Program-made: the position numbers and the translations under genes
Notes under the pieces: generated by a model
What the model saw: only the letters and a program-made list of their open reading frames with translations
The model's database searches: none
What the model was told of the DNA's origin: nothing
Shown here: positions 22,466-29,606 of the stretch, piece after piece
Layout: every line of letters begins with the position of its first letter
Position numbering within the stretch: position 1 is the first letter of the stretch
Assembly: GCA_902523635.1 (NCBI GenBank)
Contig: CABZAE010000004.1
Coordinates: forward strand, 45,844-109,843
Reading direction: 5' to 3'
Origin: an uncultured Bacteroidota bacterium
GTDB taxonomy: Bacteria > Bacteroidota > Bacteroidia > Flavobacteriales > Flavobacteriaceae
Length of the DNA: 64,000 nucleotides

Positions 22466-23245
22466 TTATAGGCTTGTAAATAATTTTTCCATCTTGAGAC
22501 TTTCCTCATCGGCCAGCTCTTTATCAACTAAAATTCTACCACTATGTTCGTCGGTGATTAGTTTTTTTCTTGATGCAATATCAAGTTGAACTTGTGGTGG
22601 GATAGTAAAAAATGAGCCTGCAGAGGCACCTCTATCAACAGCAACAACAGCTAGGCCATTTCGAACACTTGATCTAATTTTTTTATATGAAATAAGTAAG
22701 GACTCGTCAATTTTTGATTCAAATTCATTGGATTTTTTTAACAATTCATTCTCTTCATTTTCAGTTTCTTTTAAGATGTCTTGCAGTTCTCCTTTTTTAT
22801 GTTCAAGATGCTCACTTCTCTCTTTAAGAGCTTCATTATTTTGTTCTATTGATTCTTTTTTAAACTCAATTTGAGTTTCTAATTCTTTGATTTGCTTGGT
22901 ACACAATTCAATTTCTAGTTCCTGAAATTCAATTTCTTTACTTAATGATTCAAAAGCTCTATTATTTCTTACATTTTTTTGTTGATCATTATACTTTTTA
23001 ATCATTGACTTTGAATGTTCTATGGCATTTTTTTTTGATTTGATTTCATCCGAGTATTGATTAAGTTCTTCATTTATTTTTTCAATTCTGACTTTGAGAC
23101 CAGCAACTTCATCTTCAAGATCTTCAACTTCTAAGGGTAATTCCCCTCTGACACTCCTTATTTTGTCAACTCTTGAATCGATTAGCTGTAAGTCGTACAA
23201 TGCTCTTAATTTTTCTTCAACTGTAAACTCAGTTTTCTTTGCCAT
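22466..23245 (-). CDS. Coiled-coil protein with degenerate zinc ribbon (CT398/zinc-ribbon family)
   Basis: Of the 259 residues, about 35-190 form a long antiparallel coiled coil, and a C-terminal domain (200-240) follows the family's FFTIPPQ...GRILVD pattern. The four zinc-binding cysteines are missing: positions equivalent to CxxC are S208 and S211, and the second pair is D232 and S235. The fold is probably retained without zinc. Its start overlaps the end of the upstream nif3-like gene by 17 nt, a pairing common in Bacteroidota. Function unknown; family members are linked to secretion or RNA processing only by weak evidence. Confidence 0.85.
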   Translation of the reverse strand: MAKKTEFTVEEKLRALYDLQLIDSRVDKIRSVRGELPLEVEDLEDEVAGLKVRIEKINEELNQYSDEIKSKKNAIEHSKSMIKKYNDQQKNVRNNRAFESLSKEIEFQELEIELCTKQIKELETQIEFKKESIEQNNEALKERSEHLEHKKGELQDILKETENEENELLKKSNEFESKIDESLLISYKKIRSSVRNGLAVVAVDRGASAGSFFTIPPQVQLDIASRKKLITDEHSGRILVDKELADEESLKMEKLFTSL

Positions 23246-24032
23246 AATTAAAATAATTTACAGGGTTAGTATTGATTTTAGATTTTACGCACGCAAACTT
23301 AGGAATTTTTTTATTAAGAAAATCCAAAATTAGATCTTTTGTGAATTGTTCACTTTCATAATGTCCAATGTCAATTAACAATATTTTCTTTTCAGCCTTG
23401 AAATAATCATGATATTTGAGATCAGATGTCACATAACAATCCGCGTTGTTTTCTATGGCATTTCCTATTGCAAAACTTCCAGAACCACCCAAAACAGCAA
23501 CTCTACTAATTTTTTTCCCAAGGAAATCAGAATGTTTTAAAAAACCAGAGTTCATTTTTTTACTAAGATCTAATAAAAAATCATATTCATCTTCAGGATT
23601 CTGCAAATCACCAATCATTCCCATACCAATATCAAAATTCTTTTTAGGAATTAAAAATGATACATTTTTTAGGTTCAGTTTTTTTGAAATTATGTAGTTG
23701 ACACCCTTGGGATGATTGTCAAGGTTTGTGTGTATTGCGTATATATTGATATTATTTTTAAGAGCTTTTAACACAACTCTTTCAACATAAGTTTCAGTAG
23801 TTATTTTCTTTAATCCAGAAAATATAATTGGATGAAAAGTTATTATCAGATTACAATTGTTTTTAACAGCTTCATCAATAACATCTTCACTAGTATCAAG
23901 AGTAATTATGGCCTTATTGATAATAGAGTTTTTATCTCCAACAATCAAACCAACATTATCAAAATCCTCTGAAAAATTTTTTGGAGCCCAATCTTCAATG
24001 ATTTTTATTAGATCAGATAGTTTTATTTTCAT
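23229..24032 (-). CDS. Nif3-like dinuclear metal centre protein
   Basis: The 267 residues match the Nif3/YbgI family (GTP cyclohydrolase I type 2 homologues). Metal-binding elements are FHPIIF near 66-71, AIHTNLDNH near 99-107, and IGHYESE near 222-228. Many flavobacterial members are about 365 residues because of an inserted domain; this one has the minimal length. It is first in a two-gene operon with the zinc-ribbon-like protein. A -7 element ends 5 nt before its ATG, so the mRNA may be almost leaderless. Confidence 0.9.
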   Translation of the reverse strand: MKIKLSDLIKIIEDWAPKNFSEDFDNVGLIVGDKNSIINKAIITLDTSEDVIDEAVKNNCNLIITFHPIIFSGLKKITTETYVERVVLKALKNNINIYAIHTNLDNHPKGVNYIISKKLNLKNVSFLIPKKNFDIGMGMIGDLQNPEDEYDFLLDLSKKMNSGFLKHSDFLGKKISRVAVLGGSGSFAIGNAIENNADCYVTSDLKYHDYFKAEKKILLIDIGHYESEQFTKDLILDFLNKKIPKFACVKSKINTNPVNYFNYGKEN

Positions 24033-24037
24033 GTATA

Positions 24038-24045
24038 CAAATCTA
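24038..24045 (-). promoter_or_regulatory. -7 element of the nif3-like gene
   Basis: TAGATTTG on the minus strand fits TAnnTTTG exactly. Only 5 nt separate it from the ATG at 24032, so transcription would begin at or near the start codon. No clear TTTG is seen 20 nt further upstream. Confidence 0.45.
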
Positions 24046-24096
24046 TAAATAATGTGCTTAATACTTTATTGCACATAAATTTTTTAAATTCGTCAG

Positions 24097-25110
24097 ATGT
24101 ATTTGTTTAAATATTTACTATATCCACTTTCTTTAATTTATTTCTTTGTCACTTTTCTCAAGAATTACTTGTATGAAATAAACATATTAAAATCAACAAG
24201 TTTTGATTTACCCATAATTGGAATTGGCAATTTAAGTTTTGGTGGTACGGGGAAGACGCCTATGTCTGAGTATATAATAGAAAATTTTAATAAAAGTTTT
24301 GAGTTAGCTTTTCTTAGTAGAGGATATAAAAGATCAACTAATGGTTTTATTTTAGCTTCTGAAAATTCTACTGTTGAACAAATAGGTGACGAACCTTTTC
24401 AAATCTTAAAAAAATTTAAAAATATAAAAGTTGGTGTTGATGTAGATAGATCAAACGGAGTAAAAAAATTAATAAAAGAGTTTCCAAAAATTGATGGAAT
24501 CATACTAGACGATGTTTTCCAGCACAGATCTATAGATTTAAAATTAAGTATTTTACTAACCACATTCAGAAAACCTTTTTACACTGATCATATTGCTCCT
24601 GTGGGAACTTTGAGAGAATCCTCATCCGAATCTAAAAGAGCAGACATTATTATAGTTACCAAATGTCCAGTAGATCTTAAAGAAGAATCAAAAATAAAAA
24701 TTGCCCAAAAAATTAAATTGAAAAATAATCAAGACTTATTCTTTTCGTCAATACATTATGATGATAAACTTTTGGGTAGAGATCAAATAGATATTGGCCA
24801 GATATTAAAAAGGAAAGTCTTATTGATAACTGGAATTGCAGATTCAACTCAAATAGTTGAACATTTGAAAAGAAAAAAAATTATTTTCTCACATATTTCG
24901 TTTGGAGATCATCATTTTTATGACAGATCTGACTATGAAAGGATTAGTAATGAGTTTAAAAATTATCTAATACTTACAACAGAAAAAGATTTTTACAAGA
25001 TTTCAAAACTTGGACTAAAAAATGATATTTACTATTTGAGAATAAAAATTAAATTTCTTGATTCTGAAAATCGTTTTAAAAGAATTGTAGAACGTAACTT
25101 AACTAATTAA
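24097..25110 (+). CDS. lpxK: Tetraacyldisaccharide 4'-kinase
   Basis: This 337-residue lipid A pathway enzyme phosphorylates the 4' position of the tetraacyldisaccharide at the inner membrane. It has an N-terminal membrane helix, then GIGNLSFGGTGKTP (Walker A), FLSRGYKR, and DGIILDDVFQHR, all typical of LpxK. It stands alone on the plus strand; its 3' end overlaps the convergent lipA by 8 nt. Confidence 0.95.
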   Translation: MYLFKYLLYPLSLIYFFVTFLKNYLYEINILKSTSFDLPIIGIGNLSFGGTGKTPMSEYIIENFNKSFELAFLSRGYKRSTNGFILASENSTVEQIGDEPFQILKKFKNIKVGVDVDRSNGVKKLIKEFPKIDGIILDDVFQHRSIDLKLSILLTTFRKPFYTDHIAPVGTLRESSSESKRADIIIVTKCPVDLKEESKIKIAQKIKLKNNQDLFFSSIHYDDKLLGRDQIDIGQILKRKVLLITGIADSTQIVEHLKRKKIIFSHISFGDHHFYDRSDYERISNEFKNYLILTTEKDFYKISKLGLKNDIYYLRIKIKFLDSENRFKRIVERNLTN

Positions 25111-26047
25111 CGTGCTTTTGGGCTTTGTACGAGGACCGAACCAAAGCACTACTTTCGACGTGTCTGAATCCTAAACTTTTGGCATAAAGTTCGTAAACTT
25201 TAAATTGTTCTGGAGTTATAAAGTCTTTAACAGGTAAATGTTTTTTTGAAGGTTGTAAATATTGTCCTATTGTAACAATGTCCACATTATTTTCTCTAAG
25301 ATCAATCAGGGTCTGAAAAACTTCATTTTCCTTTTCTCCTAATCCTAACATAATTCCAGATTTAGTACGTCTAATTCCTTTTCTTTTTAAATAATTTAAA
25401 ACATAAAGGCTTTTATCATATTTAGCCTGAATTCTTACTTCTCTTGTTAACCTCCTTACTGTTTCCATATTGTGTGAAACAACTTCTGGTTTTACGTCAA
25501 CTATTTTGTCAATATGCCTCTCACTGCCTTGAAAATCAGGTATAAGAGTTTCGAGTGTTGTTTCAGGGTTTAACCTTCTAATTGCTTTCACGGTTTCAGT
25601 CCATATAAAAGTACCCATATCTTTCAAATCATCTCTGTCAACAGATGTGATCACTGCATGTTTCACCTTCATTAATGATATTGATCTTGCAACTTTTTCT
25701 GGCTCAGCCCAATCAACTGCTTCAGGCCTTCCAGTCTTAACTCCACAAAATCCACATGATCTTGTACAAATATTTCCAAGAATCATAAAAGTTGCGGTTC
25801 CCTCTCCCCAGCATTCACCCATATTAGGGCAACTTCCAGATGAACAAATTGTATTTAACTTATATTTATCGACAAGACCTCTTAGCTCTGTGTATTTTTT
25901 TCCAGTCGGCAGCTTAACTCTGATCCATTTTGGTTTTCTTTTAAAAGAAGGTTTGATTTTAGAATTAAGCTTATTTGAAATTTTAAGACTTTTCCAACTT
26001 TCGTTAGTAATTGCGTTATTAGTTAAAGTGTTTGATTCAGTAGACAT
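25103..26047 (-). CDS. lipA: Lipoyl synthase
   Basis: This radical-SAM enzyme inserts sulfur into octanoylated lipoyl domains. The auxiliary cluster cysteines lie in CSSGSCPNMGEC and the radical-SAM cluster in CTRSCGFC; the C-terminal VRSSYKA supplies the conserved serine ligand. I chose the ATG at 26047 (MSTESN) because an upstream in-frame ATG at 26107 would overlap the preceding transporter gene and adds non-conserved residues. The product is 314 residues. Confidence 0.96.
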   Translation of the reverse strand: MSTESNTLTNNAITNESWKSLKISNKLNSKIKPSFKRKPKWIRVKLPTGKKYTELRGLVDKYKLNTICSSGSCPNMGECWGEGTATFMILGNICTRSCGFCGVKTGRPEAVDWAEPEKVARSISLMKVKHAVITSVDRDDLKDMGTFIWTETVKAIRRLNPETTLETLIPDFQGSERHIDKIVDVKPEVVSHNMETVRRLTREVRIQAKYDKSLYVLNYLKRKGIRRTKSGIMLGLGEKENEVFQTLIDLRENNVDIVTIGQYLQPSKKHLPVKDFITPEQFKVYELYAKSLGFRHVESSALVRSSYKAQKHVN

Positions 26048-26070
26048 ATGTTTTACAAAATTACGAACAA

Positions 26071-27276
26071 TTAAATAATTAACGTCAAATACCATACCGT
26101 AAAACACGTTAAGAAAATTATTCCCAAAATACTCAAAATTTTTATCGATCTTTTAGGTCTATTATTTTCTGGATTGTGTTTACTGTAAATTAGTATGTGA
26201 TTAATAATCGCATAAAAAGGTGTTGTTACGAAAGATAAAATTGTGGCAACTTTAACAAGAAATCCCATCTCTGACATCAGAAAAATAAAAATAAATGATG
26301 TGCCAAATGATAAAATACCTATCCATAATTTGTAACTGGCTAATTGTTTTATTTCAAGAAGCTCAAATGTTTTTTTCATTGCTCTGGGTGATGCGTCTAG
26401 ACATGTAATTGTAGTACTAAACATTGTTGTGAATGCTGCTATAGCTATGATTATAAAAACACTTTCACCAATGGATTGGGTATATAAACTGATTAATTGA
26501 CTTGCAAAAACTCCACCATTACTAGAAAACGTCTGTTCAGTTCCATACATGACAAAAAAACCAAGAGACATAAAACAAATACCTAAGAAAATAGTTGTGA
26601 TGTAACCAATATTAAAATCAAAGATTATTTCTTGCTTTTGTAGTCTTTTTATTTTTTTCTTTTTTTCTAATGTCCATATTGACTGCCATATTGATATGTC
26701 TAAAGGAGCTGGCATCCAACCCATGAATGCCACTAGAAATGCAATATTTAAGCTAGCACTTGGAAAAACTTGTTGCAGAGAAATTGGATTATTACTTTTA
26801 TTAGCTGCGAATACAACAGCTAAAACAGTTGATATAGCAAGTAACATTATTACAAATTTTATGAGTCTATCTAAAAACTTATATTTTCCAATTAAAAGAA
26901 TTAACAGGCAAACGAAAATCATTAGTATTGCCCAAAGTTCAATCTTTGAACTAAATCCAAAAAGTTCAATGGCCAGCCCAGCAGTGACAATTGTTACAGC
27001 TGATTGAATTGTGAACATTGTAACCAGAGATAAAACTAAATATGTAATTAAAACAGGCTTACCAATCTTTAGATATCCATCTAACAAGCTTTCACCATTA
27101 GCAGCTGCATATTTTGGGCCATAAAGAAAGAAAGGGTATTTGAAAAAATTGGATAAAATTAATGCCCAAATTAAACCAAATCCAAATTCTGCTCCAGCCT
27201 TGGTTGATTGTACAAGGTGAGATACACCAATGGCTGCTCCAGCGAAAAGTAGACCAGGACCGAGTTTTTTAATCAT
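26071..27276 (-). CDS. Nramp-superfamily transporter lacking the canonical metal motifs
   Basis: This 401-residue integral membrane protein has about 11 helices. It starts like Nramp proteins (KKLGPGLLFAGAAIG), but where DPGN is expected in helix 1 it has GVSHLVQ, and the helix 6 MPH motif is replaced by the GWMPAPLD segment. It may therefore carry a substrate other than Mn2+/Fe2+. It sits between an ECF sigma factor gene and lipA in one minus-strand run, with only 5 nt to the sigma gene. Confidence 0.8.
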   Translation of the reverse strand: MIKKLGPGLLFAGAAIGVSHLVQSTKAGAEFGFGLIWALILSNFFKYPFFLYGPKYAAANGESLLDGYLKIGKPVLITYLVLSLVTMFTIQSAVTIVTAGLAIELFGFSSKIELWAILMIFVCLLILLIGKYKFLDRLIKFVIMLLAISTVLAVVFAANKSNNPISLQQVFPSASLNIAFLVAFMGWMPAPLDISIWQSIWTLEKKKKIKRLQKQEIIFDFNIGYITTIFLGICFMSLGFFVMYGTEQTFSSNGGVFASQLISLYTQSIGESVFIIIAIAAFTTMFSTTITCLDASPRAMKKTFELLEIKQLASYKLWIGILSFGTSFIFIFLMSEMGFLVKVATILSFVTTPFYAIINHILIYSKHNPENNRPKRSIKILSILGIIFLTCFTVWYLTLII

Positions 27277-27281
27277 CTATA

Positions 27282-27830
27282 TTAAGATTGATTAATAATT
27301 TCAGCTAGTATTTTTTTTGCTCTCAATACTCTAACTTTAACACTGTTAACAGGCTGATTTAATTCTTTAGCGATTTCTTTATGTGAAAGGTCATTCAGGT
27401 ATCTTAATTCAATTGCTTTTCTGTAAAGTGGTTTAAGTAGCTGAATTTTATTTTTTAAACTTACCAATTTCTGTTCATTTATCAGGTCATCCTCAGGACT
27501 TGGCGAATATTCAGAAAGATTATTTTGGTCATCAACCTCTAATAAATTAAAATTATTTTTATGTTTTCTAAGCCTATCAATATGAATATTTTTTGATATT
27601 GTAATTATCCAAGTTTTAAATGAATATTTAGCGTTATAAGAATTAATTTTTTCAAAAGCTTTCGCAAAACTTTCAATGGTTATGTCCTCAGCACTGGATT
27701 TATTATTAGTTCTTTTTAATTGAAAACAATAAACATCTTTCCAAAAAGTTTCTAATAAAAAACTAAAAGCATTTTGATCATTATTTTTTGCAAGACAAAT
27801 TTGGTCTTGAATATTTTTAGTTTCAGCCAA
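27282..27830 (-). CDS. ECF-type RNA polymerase sigma factor
   Basis: In 182 residues, region 2 is at about 25-95 (DVYCFQLKRT...AEDITIESFAKAFEKI...FKTWIITISKNIHIDRLRK) and region 4 at about 125-178 with a helix-turn-helix (LSHKEIAKELNQPVNSVKVRVLRAKKIL). No anti-sigma gene is next to it. The small two-Cys-pair membrane protein just upstream is its usual neighbour in Flavobacteriia. Confidence 0.93.
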   Translation of the reverse strand: MAETKNIQDQICLAKNNDQNAFSFLLETFWKDVYCFQLKRTNNKSSAEDITIESFAKAFEKINSYNAKYSFKTWIITISKNIHIDRLRKHKNNFNLLEVDDQNNLSEYSPSPEDDLINEQKLVSLKNKIQLLKPLYRKAIELRYLNDLSHKEIAKELNQPVNSVKVRVLRAKKILAEIINQS

Positions 27831-27833
27831 TTT

Positions 27834-28037
27834 TTAATTCAAGTTTATTTTTGACTCTTTGCAGTCGGTTTCGCCAGGTAACTTACCACAAATCCCACAT
27901 GGTTCAGAATTTGTGTTTAGAAATGGGCTAGCACTTGCACACGTACCAGAAAATTTTCCATTTTTCTTAAATATTACTTTTACTGAAATAGCTATTATTG
28001 ATAAGGAGAGTAAAGCTAATGTGACTACAAATAACAT
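27834..28037 (-). CDS. Small membrane-anchored cysteine-containing protein (67 residues)
   Basis: One N-terminal transmembrane helix (MLFVVTLALLSLSIIAISV) is followed by KKNGKFSGTCASASPF and CGICGKLPGETDC, the layout of the widespread flavobacterial 'membrane or secreted protein'. The four cysteines could bind a metal or form disulfides; the function is unknown. It starts directly at the end of murB and ends 3 nt before the sigma factor gene, so it is cotranscribed with both. Confidence 0.8.
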   Translation of the reverse strand: MLFVVTLALLSLSIIAISVKVIFKKNGKFSGTCASASPFLNTNSEPCGICGKLPGETDCKESKINLN

Positions 28038-29054
28038 TTATTGATTTATTATGTTCACTTCTTCTTTAAGCAAGATATTAAATTTTCTTAAAACATAATC
28101 TTTAATCATAGTTGAAAAATCAAAAATTTCTTCACCACTTGCGTTTCCATAATTTACAATTATTAATGCGTGCTTTTTGAATGTTCCTACATTTCCTTTT
28201 TTGATACCTTTCAAACCACATTTTTCAATTAAATAAGCTGCTGGAATTTTAACTCTGTTATCTGACATATAGTAACTTGGGACTGAGTGATCCTTTTTTT
28301 TTAATTCTTCAAATTCGTCAAAACTTAAAACAGGATTTTGAAAAAAACTCCCACAATTTCCGAGCTTTTTTGGGTCCGGAAGTTTACTTTTTCTAATTTT
28401 TTTAACAAATTTAGATATTTCTTTAATTGTTGGTGTTTTAATTCTATTTTTTGACAAAATTTCTTGCAGAGGTCTGTAGGAAAAGTTAATCCTGTGATTC
28501 TTTTTGGTTAATCGAAAGTTAACATAGCAAATAACGTAATGCCCTTTTAATTCCTCTTTAAATATGGAACTTCTATAGCTGAATTTACAATCTTCATTTT
28601 TGAATTTGAAATCATGAAAGTTTGAAATTGATATAGTTTCACAAAATGTTAATGAATCACTAATTTCAACTCCATATGCTCCAATATTTTGGACTGGGGC
28701 ACTTCCAACACTCCCTGGTATCAAACTAAGATTTTCTAGACCTCCATAATCATTATTTACTGCCCAATTCACTAGATCGTCCCAATTTTCACCTGCACCG
28801 ACTCTTACAAAAATAAAATCTTTGTCTTCATCTACTATTTCTATTCCTTTAATTCCGATTTTTATTATCGATCTCTCAATTTCTTTTTTGAATAGTATGT
28901 TTGTTCCTTCACCGAGGATAAATGGCGTATCCTTAATTTTTTCTAAAATTTCTTTCAGTTCATTTTTTGAGTTAGCACAAAAAAATTTTTTAGAAATTAT
29001 ATCAATACCGAAACTATTGTATTTCTTTAGAGAAGTTTGAGTACAGTTTTGCAA
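28038..29054 (-). CDS. murB: UDP-N-acetylenolpyruvoylglucosamine reductase
   Basis: This 338-residue FAD/NADPH enzyme makes UDP-MurNAc in the cytoplasm. It has the FAD-binding GSVGSAPVQNIGAYGVE motif, the substrate-binding YRSSIFK segment, and NCGSFFQNP with the catalytic serine of type I MurB. It lies 15 nt downstream of a DUF1573 gene and abuts the small membrane protein. Confidence 0.96.
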   Translation of the reverse strand: MQNCTQTSLKKYNSFGIDIISKKFFCANSKNELKEILEKIKDTPFILGEGTNILFKKEIERSIIKIGIKGIEIVDEDKDFIFVRVGAGENWDDLVNWAVNNDYGGLENLSLIPGSVGSAPVQNIGAYGVEISDSLTFCETISISNFHDFKFKNEDCKFSYRSSIFKEELKGHYVICYVNFRLTKKNHRINFSYRPLQEILSKNRIKTPTIKEISKFVKKIRKSKLPDPKKLGNCGSFFQNPVLSFDEFEELKKKDHSVPSYYMSDNRVKIPAAYLIEKCGLKGIKKGNVGTFKKHALIIVNYGNASGEEIFDFSTMIKDYVLRKFNILLKEEVNIINQ

Positions 29055-29069
29055 TTTATTAACTCTAAT

Positions 29070-29498
29070 TTACTTTTTTTTCTTAGGATTTTTTATTGGA
29101 TCTCCGTTCTCATCCAATTCGACCTCTGGAAGAACTTCACCTTTAATTCTTAAAATTATATTTGAATTTGAAGCATTTGAATTTACAGTGATAGCTTTTA
29201 GAAAAACACCAGTTCTTTTAGTATCATACTCAACATCAATTGAGCTTGACTCTCCAGGTTGAATTGGTTTTTCGGGCTTTTTTGGAATGGTACAACCACA
29301 GGATGAATATATTCTATTAAATATTAATGGTGCATTTCCAGTATTTTTGAACTTAAACGTTTTTTTTCCATCTGCTCCATGTTCGACCGTTCCATAGTCA
29401 ATTAGTGTTTGATCAAATGTAACCTGTGCAATCTTTTCTTGTGATTTAACTGAAATTGTTAATAGCATTAAAAATATAAGTAGCAAACGGTTTTTCAT
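29070..29498 (-). CDS. Secreted DUF1573 protein
   Basis: This 142-residue protein has a signal peptide (cleavage near SVKSQ). DUF1573 hallmarks are FDQTLIDYGTVEHG, FKFKNTGNAPLIF, YSSCGCTIP and the late VNSNASN. The domain has an immunoglobulin-like fold and unknown function. It is the first gene of the run leading into murB. Confidence 0.92.
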   Translation of the reverse strand: MKNRLLLIFLMLLTISVKSQEKIAQVTFDQTLIDYGTVEHGADGKKTFKFKNTGNAPLIFNRIYSSCGCTIPKKPEKPIQPGESSSIDVEYDTKRTGVFLKAITVNSNASNSNIILRIKGEVLPEVELDENGDPIKNPKKKK

Positions 29499-29559
29499 AA
29501 TAATGTATTTTAACTAAAACTATGATTTTTTGAACATATTACAAAAAAAGGCAATAGCT

Positions 29560-29589
29560 TTTGATTTGTAATATTGTTAAGTACTTTTG
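29560..29589 (+). promoter_or_regulatory. Promoter of valS
   Basis: TACTTTTG at 29582-29589 fits TAnnTTTG, with TTTG at 29560-29563 upstream (18 nt spacing, slightly short). It supports the ATG at 29607 as start rather than a TTG at 29574, which would lie within the promoter. Confidence 0.5.
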
Positions 29590-29606
29590 TGAAATTATTC
29601 AATGAA

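Noticed and set aside
25647-26078. 143-codon frame antisense to lipA
   Set aside because: Fully overlapped by conserved lipA cysteine motifs; no independent evidence.
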